Origin: an uncultured Bacteroidales bacterium
GTDB taxonomy: Bacteria; Bacteroidota; Bacteroidia; Bacteroidales; Bacteroidaceae
Reading direction: 5' to 3'
Assembly: GCA_945833885.1 (NCBI GenBank)
Contig: CAMAFY010000015.1
Location: forward strand, 1-55,163
DNA: 55,163 nt
In this document: in pieces, positions 16,900-25,909 of the stretch
How the letters are laid out: each line of letters starts with the position of its first letter
Numbering within the stretch: the first letter of the stretch is position 1
Program-made: the position numbers and the translations under genes
Notes under the pieces: model-generated
Databases searched by the model: none
Told to the model about the DNA's origin: nothing
Seen by the model: only the letters and a program-made list of their open reading frames with translations

Positions 16900-18633
16900 A
16901 TGGCTTTTATCTCAACCAACAACTTGAAGGGCGATATCTTCGGAGGTGTTACCGCCGGAATCGTGGCCCTTCCCCTTGCGCTTGCTTTCGGAATCCAGGC
17001 GTTTGGCGGCATTGACGCCGAGGGAGCCAGCAGCATGGGCGCCCTTGCCGGCCTTGTCGGTGCCACGCTTCTCGGATTCTTCGCTGCCATTTTCGGCGGC
17101 ACGCACAGCCAGATCAGCGGTCCCACCGGCCCCATGACCGTCATCACCGCCAGCATCGTCAGCGGAGCATGGACCGCAGCACACCAAGCAAACATGTCGC
17201 AAGAAGCGGCGTTCGCCAATGTAATCGTGGCAATGAGCCTCGCAGGTATCTTCTGCGGACTCTTCCAAATCCTGTTCGGAATCATCAGAATAGGCAAGTA
17301 TGTGCGCTACATCCCCTATCCTGTGCTGTCAGGATTCATGAGCGGTATCGGCGTCATCATCATCCTTCAGCAACTTTATCCGCTGATTGGTCTGAAAAGT
17401 CCCGTTCTCGTGGTCGACATGATCTGCGAATACTACGACCGTGCCAGCGAAGGCCTCAGTTGGATTGCGCTCATCCTGGGTATCGGCACCATCCTCATCG
17501 TGCAACTCTTCCCACGAATCACGAAAAAGGTGCCCGCAACGCTCGTGGCACTCATTGTCATGACGGTCGTAAGTCTGTTCATTAAGGGCGATTTCCCCAA
17601 GATTGGCAGCATTCCCGCCGGACTTCCCCTCCCCTTCTTCTGCAAGGACGGCGTAGACCTCGGCAGTCTCGACTGGTATACCCTCATCACCAACAGCCTT
17701 GTACCCGGACTCACCCTGGCAGGACTCGGAAGCATCGACACCCTGCTCACGAGTGTCGTGGCCGACAACATCACAAAAACGCACCACAAGCCCAACCAGG
17801 AACTCATGGGACAGGGCATCGGCAACGCCATTGCCGGACTTTTCTGTGGTCTTGCCGGCGCAGGTGCCACCATGCGTACCGTGGTTAACGTGAAGAGCGG
17901 CGGACGTACGCAACTCAGCGGCGCCATCCACTCCCTCCTTCTCTTCGCCATCCTCATGGGACTTGGCGCACTCGTCCAGTACGTTCCCCTGGCTGTCCTC
18001 GCCGGAATCCTCATCACTGTGGGATGGGGCATCATCGATTTCCGCGGATTCAAGGACCTTCGCAAGATTCCACGTGCGGACGCCTTCGTCCTTCTCATTG
18101 TATTCTTCATGACCGTCTTCATCGATCTGCTCACCGCAGTCGGCATCGGCATGGTGGTGGCAAGCGTGCTTTTCATGAAGCGTTCCAGCGATTTGGCGGA
18201 AGGAAGTTACGTTGCCATGGATGCCGCTGCCGAAGAAAGCCCCTGGGCAGACGAGGCATCAATCCCCGAAGACATCAAGCATCAGATCTACATCGAGCGC
18301 TTCCACGGCCCCATCTTCTTCGGTTCCATCACGGGATTCAACAAGGTCATGCACCAGGTTCCCGACAATGCCAAGGTGGTTATCCTGCGCATGAAGCGCG
18401 TGAAGTTCATGGACCAGAGCGGCGTCTACGCCATGGAGACGGCCGTTAAGGAACTCCAGGAGCGTGGCGTTCTCGTACTGATGACCATCATCCAGCCTCA
18501 ACCCGCCTACCTTCTTCAGAAGATGGACTTCATCCCCGACGTCGTAAAGCCCGAAAACACCTTCAAAACGTTTGAGGAATGTACCGAATTCCTGAAGAAC
18601 CTTGACGTCTTCAAGGTGGATTCCGCAAAGTAA
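16900..18633 (+). CDS. SulP-family inorganic anion transporter (SLC26-like)
   Basis: A 577-residue inner-membrane transporter. The membrane part (about 12-410) has the family signature near the N-terminus (DIFGGVTAGIVALPLALAFG) and FAAIFGGTHSQISGPTGPMT, the TM3 substrate-site region, followed by further helices to FFMTVFIDLLTAVGIGMVVA. A cytoplasmic STAS domain follows (about 455-560; VVILRMKRVKFMDQSGVYAM). Substrates in the family include sulfate, bicarbonate and other anions; this sequence does not show which. It is transcribed from a strong consensus promoter with an unusually long leader. No sulfur-assimilation or carbonic anhydrase gene is nearby. A weak hairpin (18615-18640, GGTGGATT/AATCCACC) overlaps the stop codon but lacks a T-run. 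Confidence 0.93.
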   Translation: MAFISTNNLKGDIFGGVTAGIVALPLALAFGIQAFGGIDAEGASSMGALAGLVGATLLGFFAAIFGGTHSQISGPTGPMTVITASIVSGAWTAAHQANMSQEAAFANVIVAMSLAGIFCGLFQILFGIIRIGKYVRYIPYPVLSGFMSGIGVIIILQQLYPLIGLKSPVLVVDMICEYYDRASEGLSWIALILGIGTILIVQLFPRITKKVPATLVALIVMTVVSLFIKGDFPKIGSIPAGLPLPFFCKDGVDLGSLDWYTLITNSLVPGLTLAGLGSIDTLLTSVVADNITKTHHKPNQELMGQGIGNAIAGLFCGLAGAGATMRTVVNVKSGGRTQLSGAIHSLLLFAILMGLGALVQYVPLAVLAGILITVGWGIIDFRGFKDLRKIPRADAFVLLIVFFMTVFIDLLTAVGIGMVVASVLFMKRSSDLAEGSYVAMDAAAEESPWADEASIPEDIKHQIYIERFHGPIFFGSITGFNKVMHQVPDNAKVVILRMKRVKFMDQSGVYAMETAVKELQERGVLVLMTIIQPQPAYLLQKMDFIPDVVKPENTFKTFEECTEFLKNLDVFKVDSAK

Positions 18634-19127
18634 ATCCACCGGAGTTTGTGACGGTTATCGGGAGGAAGCCCCCTGTAAATAATCGCATTCATCAAGCCAA
18701 ATGGGCAGAACGTAAGCAGTTGAAAACGGTTTGCGTCAAGCCCGAGCATAGAAACGTGCTGACCTGCCGGTGTAGAAAAGCGCCGGACGAAGTTCAAGCA
18801 CAGCATGCTTTGCGGCTGAACGTACAGGGATTTTAGTCCGAAAACCATACTACACATGCCAGACTGATTGTTGAAACGCACCTAAAGGTTTGCGGTTTCA
18901 ATTTACACCGTCCGGCTCAGGTACCAATTCCAACAACCATCAGGGAGGGAGAAGTCCACGTATTCCCACCCTCCGAAGGGGAAACCCGATACGATCTTTG
19001 CGGAGGAGAGACTTCCGGAATGCCATACTTTCCGGCACGAAGTCTTCTCTTCCGCATTCTTTTACCCCAACAGTTTCCGCAACCATCGCGGATGTTTCCG
19101 CACCGAATCATAAACCATTCCTAAAAA
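18634..19127. other. 494-bp gap, no gene seen
   Basis: Only frames without protein character occur. A CTTTGCGG near 18995 is a partial -7 match without a fitting -33. The promoter of the ABC ATPase must lie here or further upstream. Confidence 0.5.
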
Positions 19128-19868
19128 ATGCTCCATCTCCACCGGCTTTCCATCGGGTATCGGGAACATCTTGTGGCGCAATCCCTCACCGCAAGTCTCC
19201 CGAAAGCCACGCTCACTGCCTTGGTGGGACGCAACGGCAGCGGGAAGTCTACCCTCCTGAGAACCGTATGCGGACTGCAACGCCCCCTGGAAGGGAAGGT
19301 GACGGTTACCGGAGATGACGGCGGCGAGAAGCGCATCGGACCCAAAACGGTATCGGTGGTGCTGACGCCATCGCGCTACCTTGCACCCGCCATCTCCGTG
19401 GCTGACACCGTGGCATTGGGGAGGATTCCCTACACCACCCTCGGCGGACGACTCGCGGCGGACGACCACCGCGCCATTGAAAAGGCGATGGAAATCTGCG
19501 GCATCGGGGCATTGAGGGACAGAAACCTCAACACGCTCAGCGACGGTGAGCGGCAACGCGTACTGCTGGCACGGACCATCGCGCAGGACACACCCGTCAT
19601 CATCCTCGACGAACCGACGGTATTCCTCGATTACAGCGCCCGCGTGCAGACCATGATGCTGCTTCGACACCTCTGCACCACGGAACAAAAGACCATCCTC
19701 TTCTCCACCCACGAACTCGAGACCGCACTTCCCGCCGTCGACACCGTGTGGGCAATGGCGGAAAGCACCGCAGAAACGGAGGCAACCTCCACACTCCTCA
19801 CCGGAGACGCCCGCACCCTCATCGCCGAAGGTACGATAAACCGGATTTTTCCCGAGTACAAGTCCTGA
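19128..19868 (+). CDS. Orphan ABC transporter ATP-binding protein (FecE/BtuD-like)
   Basis: A 246-residue ATPase subunit of the iron-siderophore/cobalamin importer type. It has Walker A GRNGSGKST (34-42), the signature LSDGERQRV, Walker B VIILDEPT and the switch histidine in STHELE. The segment VADTVALGRIPYT after the Q-loop region is typical of FecE/FhuC/BtuD proteins, which pair with FecCD-type permeases. No permease, binding protein or TonB receptor gene is adjacent, so its partners must be elsewhere. The C-terminal part is slightly divergent (ESTAETEATSTLLTGDARTL). It is followed by a 22/44-bp repeat array that begins at its stop codon. Confidence 0.9.
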   Translation: MLHLHRLSIGYREHLVAQSLTASLPKATLTALVGRNGSGKSTLLRTVCGLQRPLEGKVTVTGDDGGEKRIGPKTVSVVLTPSRYLAPAISVADTVALGRIPYTTLGGRLAADDHRAIEKAMEICGIGALRDRNLNTLSDGERQRVLLARTIAQDTPVIILDEPTVFLDYSARVQTMMLLRHLCTTEQKTILFSTHELETALPAVDTVWAMAESTAETEATSTLLTGDARTLIAEGTINRIFPEYKS

Positions 19869-19990
19869 ACGATTTCCGCATAACAATAGAACGTTGTACG
19901 TATAGAATCTGAACGATTTCCGCATAACGTAGAACGTTGTACGCATGAAATCTGAACATTGTACACATATATAAGTACAACGTTTTCAGT
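19865..19990. repeat. 22/44-bp tandem array between the ABC ATPase and topB
   Basis: Units GAACGATTTCCGCATAACAA and GAACGTTGTACGTATAGAAT alternate every 21-22 bp, giving a 43-44-bp higher-order repeat: first copy from 19865, second from 19909, third partial from 19952. The array overlaps the end of the ABC gene by four bases (the TGA codon) and ends about 150 bp before topB. Confidence 0.85.
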
Positions 19991-20139
19991 ATAAACCATA
20001 GGTTTCAACCATTATTTCCAGCCCATTCCTATGAAGACCGGTTATTGAAACCTGCCTGAAAAAAACAAAAGACATACGGATTAAAGACAGGACATTCGGA
20101 GCATTGAACCCCTAACCCCCATAGAACCCTCTACCAGAA

Positions 20140-22329
20140 ATGATTGTCTGTATCGCCGAAAAGCCTTCGGTAGCACAAAATATCGCCCGACTTCTGAAAG
20201 CCACCACCGACTGCCGCGACAAGAACCACAACGGTTATTTCGAAGGAAACGGCTACCAGGTGACGTGGACCTATGGTCATCTGTGCGAATTGAAGAACCC
20301 TGAGGAGTATTCTCCCCAGTGGAAAATGTGGGCACTCTCCACATTGCCCATGATTCCGCCACGGTTCCAGATCCATTTGAAGGAGGAATACCGCGGACAG
20401 TTCGAACATATCAAGCGACTGATGCAAAAAGCCGACATGATCATCAACTGTGGTGATGCCGGACAAGAGGGCGAACTCATACAGCGATGGGTGATGCAGC
20501 AGGCCCAACCCACGTGTCCCGTCAAGCGATTGTGGGTGAGTTCGATGACCGATGAGGCGTACATCGAGGGCTTTGCCAACCTGCGTCCGCAGGAAGACTA
20601 CCAATCCCTCTATGAGGCAGCCCTGTGCCGCAGCATCGGAGACTGGCTGCTGGGCATGAACGCCACCCGCCTTTACACCCTGAAATATGGGCAGAACAAC
20701 AGCGGACCTGGGCGTGCCCAACCCCTGAGCATCGGGCGCGTGCAGACACCGACACTTGCACTCATCGTCAAGCGCTACCACGAAATCAAGGACTTCAAGC
20801 CCGAACCTTTCTGGGTTCTCTCCACCATTTACCGCGATGTCACCTTCACGGCAAAGGTGGCGGACGAGAACAACGAGGGGGACGACAACGGAGAAGGCAA
20901 GGGAAACAACGGAGAAGGAAGCGGAAACGCACCGAAGAATGCCATGAAACGCGGCTACACCAACCGCGAAGAGGCCGAGGCGGCACTCAAAGCCATCGAG
21001 GAGAATCCGTTCACCGTCACCGACATCCAGAAGAAGAACGGCACGGAAGCCCCGCCGCGACTCTTCGACCTCACATCGCTTCAGGTGGAATGCAACCGCA
21101 AGTTCGGCTATGGTGCCGACCTCACGCTGCAACTCATCCAGCAACTTTACGAGGGGAAATACACCACCTACCCCCGCGTCGACACCACCTTCCTGCCGGA
21201 AGACGTGTATCCGAAGTGCGGAGGCATCCTCAACGGCATCAAGGATGTACGCTGCATCGGCGACACTTCCGCCCAGACTTACGGCGACTACATGGCGGCA
21301 CTGCGCGGAAAACCGCTGAAGAAATCGAAGAAGGTGTTCGATTCCTCAAAGATTACCGACCACCATGCCATCATTCCCACCGGCATACCCCCGCGCGGAC
21401 TCTCGGATTTGCAATGGAATGTCTACGACCTTATCGCACGCCGCTTCATCGCCGCCTTCTATCCCGACTGCAAGTACGCCACAACGACCATCGAAGGCCA
21501 AGTGGAGCAGAACACGGAGCGGGCATGTGTGGGCGATGGTAGCCCGGTTGCCTTCAAAGCCACAGGAAAAATCATCACAGACCCCGGATGGCGCGTCATC
21601 ATCAAGGGCACTTCCACGCCAAACGACGGCGAACAGCAGGAGATGCCTCCGTTCTTGAAGGGTGAAAGCGGGCCGCACGTCCCCACGCTTACGGAACGTG
21701 CCACCCAACCTCCAAAGCCCTACACCGAGGCCACGCTACTTCGAGCCATGGAGACCGCAGGAAAGAACGTCGACGACGAAGAACTCCGCGACGCCCTCAA
21801 AGCAAACGGCATCGGAAGGCCGTCAACCCGGGCGGAAATCATCAAGACTCTCTACAAAAGAGGCTACATGCGGCAGGTAAAGAAGAGTCTTGAACCCACA
21901 GAAATCGGCATTTCCCTCATCGCCATCATAAAAGAAGAGTTGCTGAAGAGCGCAGAATTGACGGGAATCTGGGAGAAAAAACTCCGACAGATTGAACATC
22001 ACGAGTACAACGCCGCACAATTCATCGCCGAACTCAAGGCTATGGTAAGCGAAATCGTGAACGAGGTGATGCGCGACCCGTCGAACCGGCGCATCATGCA
22101 GGCTCAGGACACCGGAACCGCCGCAAACGCCGCCGGAAAAACGGCAGGCGCAAGGAAGACCGCCGCGAACTCCGCACCGAACACCGATGCCTCCGCACCG
22201 AAACGCAAGATTATCCGTGCCGGAAGCGTGTGTCCGCTTTGCGGAGAAGGGAAGGTCATCAAGGGAAACACGGCATACGGCTGCTCAAGATGGAAGGAAG
22301 GCTGCAACTGGCGCAAGCCTTTTAAATAA
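20140..22329 (+). CDS. topB: DNA topoisomerase III (type IA)
   Basis: Relaxes and decatenates DNA by single-strand passage. The 729-residue protein starts with the Toprim domain (MIVCIAEKPSVAQNIARLL, catalytic Glu in EKPS) and has the acidic triad region NCGDAGQEGELI at about 107-118. The active-site tyrosine is Y344 in TTYPRVDTTFLP. The C-terminus ends in a single four-Cys zinc ribbon (CPLCGEG ... YGCSRWKEGCNW). An Asn/Gly/Glu-rich insert at about 244-268 comes from a 21-bp duplication (NGEGKGN, NGEGSGN). Chromosomal context without conjugation genes suggests a housekeeping copy rather than a mobile-element TopB. It is flanked on both sides by 22-bp arrays. Confidence 0.95.
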   Translation: MIVCIAEKPSVAQNIARLLKATTDCRDKNHNGYFEGNGYQVTWTYGHLCELKNPEEYSPQWKMWALSTLPMIPPRFQIHLKEEYRGQFEHIKRLMQKADMIINCGDAGQEGELIQRWVMQQAQPTCPVKRLWVSSMTDEAYIEGFANLRPQEDYQSLYEAALCRSIGDWLLGMNATRLYTLKYGQNNSGPGRAQPLSIGRVQTPTLALIVKRYHEIKDFKPEPFWVLSTIYRDVTFTAKVADENNEGDDNGEGKGNNGEGSGNAPKNAMKRGYTNREEAEAALKAIEENPFTVTDIQKKNGTEAPPRLFDLTSLQVECNRKFGYGADLTLQLIQQLYEGKYTTYPRVDTTFLPEDVYPKCGGILNGIKDVRCIGDTSAQTYGDYMAALRGKPLKKSKKVFDSSKITDHHAIIPTGIPPRGLSDLQWNVYDLIARRFIAAFYPDCKYATTTIEGQVEQNTERACVGDGSPVAFKATGKIITDPGWRVIIKGTSTPNDGEQQEMPPFLKGESGPHVPTLTERATQPPKPYTEATLLRAMETAGKNVDDEELRDALKANGIGRPSTRAEIIKTLYKRGYMRQVKKSLEPTEIGISLIAIIKEELLKSAELTGIWEKKLRQIEHHEYNAAQFIAELKAMVSEIVNEVMRDPSNRRIMQAQDTGTAANAAGKTAGARKTAANSAPNTDASAPKRKIIRAGSVCPLCGEGKVIKGNTAYGCSRWKEGCNWRKPFK

Positions 22330-22339
22330 ATGCTGCGAA

Positions 22340-22610
22340 AGTCTATCAATGACAATACGAACTTTCATCAATGACAATACGAACTCTCATCAATGATAAT
22401 ACGAACTTTCATCAATGACAATACGGAAGTTTATTGACGATAATACGGAAGTCCATCAATGATAGTGCCGAACTTATTTGATAGAAGCGAGAAACTCTAT
22501 CAACGATAGTACGGAAGGTTATCAAAAAAGGTACGGAAATTCACCAATAAAAGTGCGGAAGTTTATCAAGGAAAGTGCGGAGGTTTATTGACAAAAGTGC
22601 GGAACATTCC
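22340..22610. repeat. 22-bp tandem array, about 12 units
   Basis: Units such as ATCAATGACAATACGAACTT, ATCAATGACAATACGGAAGT and ATCAAGGAAAGTGCGGAGGT follow each other with a 22-bp step almost without exception (one unit is about 4 bp longer). Neighbouring units are most alike, as expected for stepwise duplication, and the sequence drifts gradually along the array. It fills the gap between topB and the next secreted-protein gene, ending about 105 bp before its start. There are no constant repeats and unique spacers as in CRISPR. Confidence 0.93.
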
Positions 22611-22715
22611 CGCACAGACTTCGGGACTTTCTGCAAGCATTTTCAAAACACTGGTTTTCAAGGATATAAGATATTTATCGCTTTTCTCTGAACATTCATT
22701 CTCAAACTCCCCAAT

Positions 22716-23192
22716 ATGCGATTCTCAAAGATACTTATCGGTGCCTTGATGGGTGGAATATTCTCCACCGCAACGGCCGAAAACTTCAACGCCATCGTGG
22801 TGAAGACCACTGACGGCATTGAAAACACCATCGGGCTCTCCGAACAACTCACCACCACCTTCAGCGATACGGAAGCCATCTTCAGCGATGGACGTACCAC
22901 AGTGGCGTTCCCTCGGGAGCAACTCCTGGGCTTCGACTTCACTTATCTTGAAGGCATCAGCCAGATTGCCGCCGATCCTGCCACCATCCGCCCGCAACTG
23001 GACGGCGCAGCACGGCGCATCGTCATCGACAACCTGCCCGACGGCACACGCATTGCCGTCTTCAATGCCCAGGGCAAGCGCATTCACCACGCCACTGCCA
23101 ACGGTCATCACGAGGTTTCTCTGCAAAACCTCCCCGCAGGCCTTTATCTCGTTAACATCGGACGCACCACTTATTCCATCACCCTGCCATGA
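22716..23192 (+). CDS. Small secreted protein with C-terminal beta-sandwich tail
   Basis: A 158-residue protein with a signal peptide (MRFSKILIGALMGGIFSTATA). The middle (about 25-85) is a short beta-rich segment, and the last 70 residues (from about 95) match the C-terminal tail found in many secreted Bacteroidetes proteins: RRIVIDNLPDGTRIAVFNAQ, then GKRIHHAT, then LQNLPAGLYLVNIGRTTYS. It lacks a clearly basic end typical of type IX sorting signals, so it may be a structural tail only. The stop overlaps the start of the next gene (ATGA), so the two are translationally coupled. No enzyme motif is present and the function is unknown. Confidence 0.8.
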   Translation: MRFSKILIGALMGGIFSTATAENFNAIVVKTTDGIENTIGLSEQLTTTFSDTEAIFSDGRTTVAFPREQLLGFDFTYLEGISQIAADPATIRPQLDGAARRIVIDNLPDGTRIAVFNAQGKRIHHATANGHHEVSLQNLPAGLYLVNIGRTTYSITLP

Positions 23193-25777
23193 AAAAATCC
23201 ATCTCCCTGGCACTCTGCCTCTTCATGACGGCCATCCTCACCGCCGTCGCACAGGCCAGCGACCGCCTCGACGCCGTCTCCACCGACGGAAACATCCGTG
23301 CTTTCATGGTCAGCGACATCGTTGCCATCGGCTACGGACAGGACAACGGCAAAGGTTTCTCCACCTTCACCGTCACGCTTTCCGACGGTTCCACCACCAC
23401 CCTCCCCATGACTGAATATCCCAGCATCCGATATTCCGCCGTGGGCGACGACTATCTCGAAATCCAACGTCAGCACGAGGAGAATGCAAGTGTCGTCATG
23501 CTCGACTGCATCAACAACGACCACATCATGGATTCCTCGAAACCCCTCGACTGGACTGCCGCTCGTGCCGACCACAAGGTCCACTTCGACATTCGCGGAA
23601 CCATAGGCTTCGACTTCTATTATGTGGTAGAAGGCCTCTACACGGGCAAGGTCTATTCCGACATTCCCGGCTTCGTCTTCGTCGATGCCAAGAAAGACAA
23701 CCTGCTCGGTGTCAACGCTTTGGCATTCCGTATGCCGAACGAGCCCGTGGTCATCCGCGCCATCGCCGTCGAGCGTACCGTCTACGAGGGCTGCGACTTC
23801 GTAGGAACTTACAAGGGCTATGCCGTGCGCCCCACGGGAAGCCTTGTGACGAGCGCCAAAGAGCCTTGCATCACCATGTCGCTTCTGGCGAACGGTTCGA
23901 ACCATATCGCGTCGACCGATACGATGAACTACGCCTTCGCCGACCTCTACGACTTCAACACGGAGGCACAAAGTTTCACACATCACGTTGACGAACTCGA
24001 AGAAGACGAGAGCCCCGACCTGAGTTACCGCGACCAACCTGCGTACGGAACGAACGGAAGATTCCTGAATGACCGCTACATCCTCGCAGAAATCCACGAT
24101 TTCAACGAGGACCGCATAGAGAATACGCGGGTCTATCTCTTCAGCAAGCAGGACTTCACCTGCACCGTTGCCCAACGCGACGACAGCCAGTTCCAGACGC
24201 TCGTCGAGACCATCGGCACCGATGGCGACAAAGCATGGTTCTTCCTGACGGACTACGGCTACAACGGCACGGAAGCCACGGTGAATTTCCTCCGTGGAAA
24301 CAGCATTTCCGAAGCCTGCGAGGCGCTCGTCACCTACGATGGTGAGGTACGTCTGAAATATATCTACGCACCCGGCGACGCACCCTCCTTCATTCCCCGG
24401 TCCGCCGAGGCGGGAAATTACAGCGACGAAGCGGGAAATCTGCCTGAAATCAGCCTCGACGGCTTCGGCACCGCCACGCTCGACGGCACGGAATATCCCT
24501 ACACCGCCAACGGAACATGGGTGACCGTCACCCTCGAAGACGGCATCCGCCACTATCTGCTCAACACGCAGGAACACACCTACAGCATTGTCACCCCCAA
24601 TGCCTGGAACGGTCCGGCATCATTCTCCAACACTGGTGTCCGCGGTGCCTACTGCGACGAGGCGGAGAACGGCAACAACAGCGTCAATCTGCTGCTCGAC
24701 AGCAACCTTATGGGCGAGACCACGGAGGGATATGCCGCATTCAGCGTGAACATCGCCCGTCCCGGCGGCAGCATTTCCGCCATCAGCGACTGCCGGCCCT
24801 ACATTTATGACAGCGAACACCGCACACTCTGGCTGACGAATGTCCTCATCGGCGACGGCAAGGGCGGCAGCATACGCGGCAATCTGCTGTTCCAACTTTC
24901 CGACGACCTACAACAGGCATGGCTTTCCGCCGAGGTCCATCCCTCGCAGACCCTCGCTTCCGTATCGTACACCGGAAGTTACGTGGTCCTCAACGAGGAG
25001 AATGCCTTGAAGGCACCCGTGGTTGAACTGCCGGAACTCGAAAAAGAGTACACCGCAACGCTGCAAGCCGAGGCCTTCGGCACCGTCACCGACGCCGAGG
25101 CTACGCTGCTTTTCGACACCGACGCCGAAGGAAACGCCCGCGAAGGCTATGCTTTCCTGAACGTCAGCGTGATGGGCACAAGGATGATTTCCGCCTGCGT
25201 GCCCTACATCCTCAATCCCGGCAGCGTGACGCTCCAAGGTGTCACCGTCGGAGACGGAAACTACGGCACCACTACCGCCGACATCGTCTTCAACGTGGCA
25301 ACGGACGGCACCCTCAAAGGCAACGGAAAGTACTACGGAACCGAGATGTCCACGGTGTTCATGACGGTGGATCTCGAATCTGCCCCCTTCAATCCCACCC
25401 TTCCCGGAAGCGCGTTGGCACCGGAATATACCGGGAAATACTACATCGGCACCAATGGTGAGGATGCCGAGGTCCCCACAGTCGATGCCCTGCTCCGCAT
25501 CGACCGCGACGAGAACGGCAACATCACACCCGGAAAAGCATACTTCCGCGTGAAGTCCGCCGCAGGACGTTTCGGCGACAAGACCGTAGAATACCGCCTC
25601 ACGGCGACCACCCTCACCCTCATCGACTACGGCGTTCAGGAGACCGACTCCCCCGACCTCGTCTTCGAAATCCGCGACGACGGCACGCTTTTGGGCGAAG
25701 GTTTCCTCTACGGAAGCGGCTCTGTCACAGGATTCTACGTCAATCTGGCAAAAGCCTGTCTGAAGCCAACCGAATAA
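23189..25777 (+). CDS. Large secreted protein with internal beta-rich repeats, function unknown
   Basis: An 862-residue protein with a signal peptide (MKKSISLALCLFMTAILTAVAQA). The N-terminal part (about 25-400) resembles the small protein encoded just before it (DGNIRAFMVSDIVAIGYGQ versus its 'DGIENTIGLSEQ' region), then becomes mixed alpha/beta. From about residue 400 onward there are about four repeats of 100-130 residues. Each has a GxY/NYxDE start, a D-x-(D/N)-xx-G-xx-xx-GYAxFxV strand, a PYI segment, and, in the better copies, a V-x-(I/V)-GDG-xx-G turn followed by F-x-x-x-x-DG-x-L-x-G. This looks like a tandem lipocalin- or beta-sandwich-type domain. No catalytic motif is recognised. 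Acidic composition and export suggest a surface or periplasmic role. Confidence 0.8.
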   Translation: MKKSISLALCLFMTAILTAVAQASDRLDAVSTDGNIRAFMVSDIVAIGYGQDNGKGFSTFTVTLSDGSTTTLPMTEYPSIRYSAVGDDYLEIQRQHEENASVVMLDCINNDHIMDSSKPLDWTAARADHKVHFDIRGTIGFDFYYVVEGLYTGKVYSDIPGFVFVDAKKDNLLGVNALAFRMPNEPVVIRAIAVERTVYEGCDFVGTYKGYAVRPTGSLVTSAKEPCITMSLLANGSNHIASTDTMNYAFADLYDFNTEAQSFTHHVDELEEDESPDLSYRDQPAYGTNGRFLNDRYILAEIHDFNEDRIENTRVYLFSKQDFTCTVAQRDDSQFQTLVETIGTDGDKAWFFLTDYGYNGTEATVNFLRGNSISEACEALVTYDGEVRLKYIYAPGDAPSFIPRSAEAGNYSDEAGNLPEISLDGFGTATLDGTEYPYTANGTWVTVTLEDGIRHYLLNTQEHTYSIVTPNAWNGPASFSNTGVRGAYCDEAENGNNSVNLLLDSNLMGETTEGYAAFSVNIARPGGSISAISDCRPYIYDSEHRTLWLTNVLIGDGKGGSIRGNLLFQLSDDLQQAWLSAEVHPSQTLASVSYTGSYVVLNEENALKAPVVELPELEKEYTATLQAEAFGTVTDAEATLLFDTDAEGNAREGYAFLNVSVMGTRMISACVPYILNPGSVTLQGVTVGDGNYGTTTADIVFNVATDGTLKGNGKYYGTEMSTVFMTVDLESAPFNPTLPGSALAPEYTGKYYIGTNGEDAEVPTVDALLRIDRDENGNITPGKAYFRVKSAAGRFGDKTVEYRLTATTLTLIDYGVQETDSPDLVFEIRDDGTLLGEGFLYGSGSVTGFYVNLAKACLKPTE

Positions 25778-25909
25778 ACACGTGGACTTCGGGCGTCCTT
25801 CCGCAACGTTTCTCCGCACCTGCCACCCACTGCGCCCGCAGAAAACACGGAAATCGCCGGAAAGGACATCCGCAAATTCCACAAGCATCCCCCTATTCCC
25901 CAATCCCCT

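Noticed and set aside
19128..19868. ABC gene as part of an iron-uptake operon
   Set aside because: No permease, binding protein or receptor gene is adjacent on either strand.
20140..22329. Topoisomerase III as a sign of a conjugative element
   Set aside because: TopB copies occur on integrative elements, but no transfer, integrase or mobilisation genes lie within 20 kb on either side.
22340..22610. Possible CRISPR array
   Set aside because: Units are 22 bp long with gradual drift between neighbours and no constant repeat alternating with unique spacers; no cas genes nearby.
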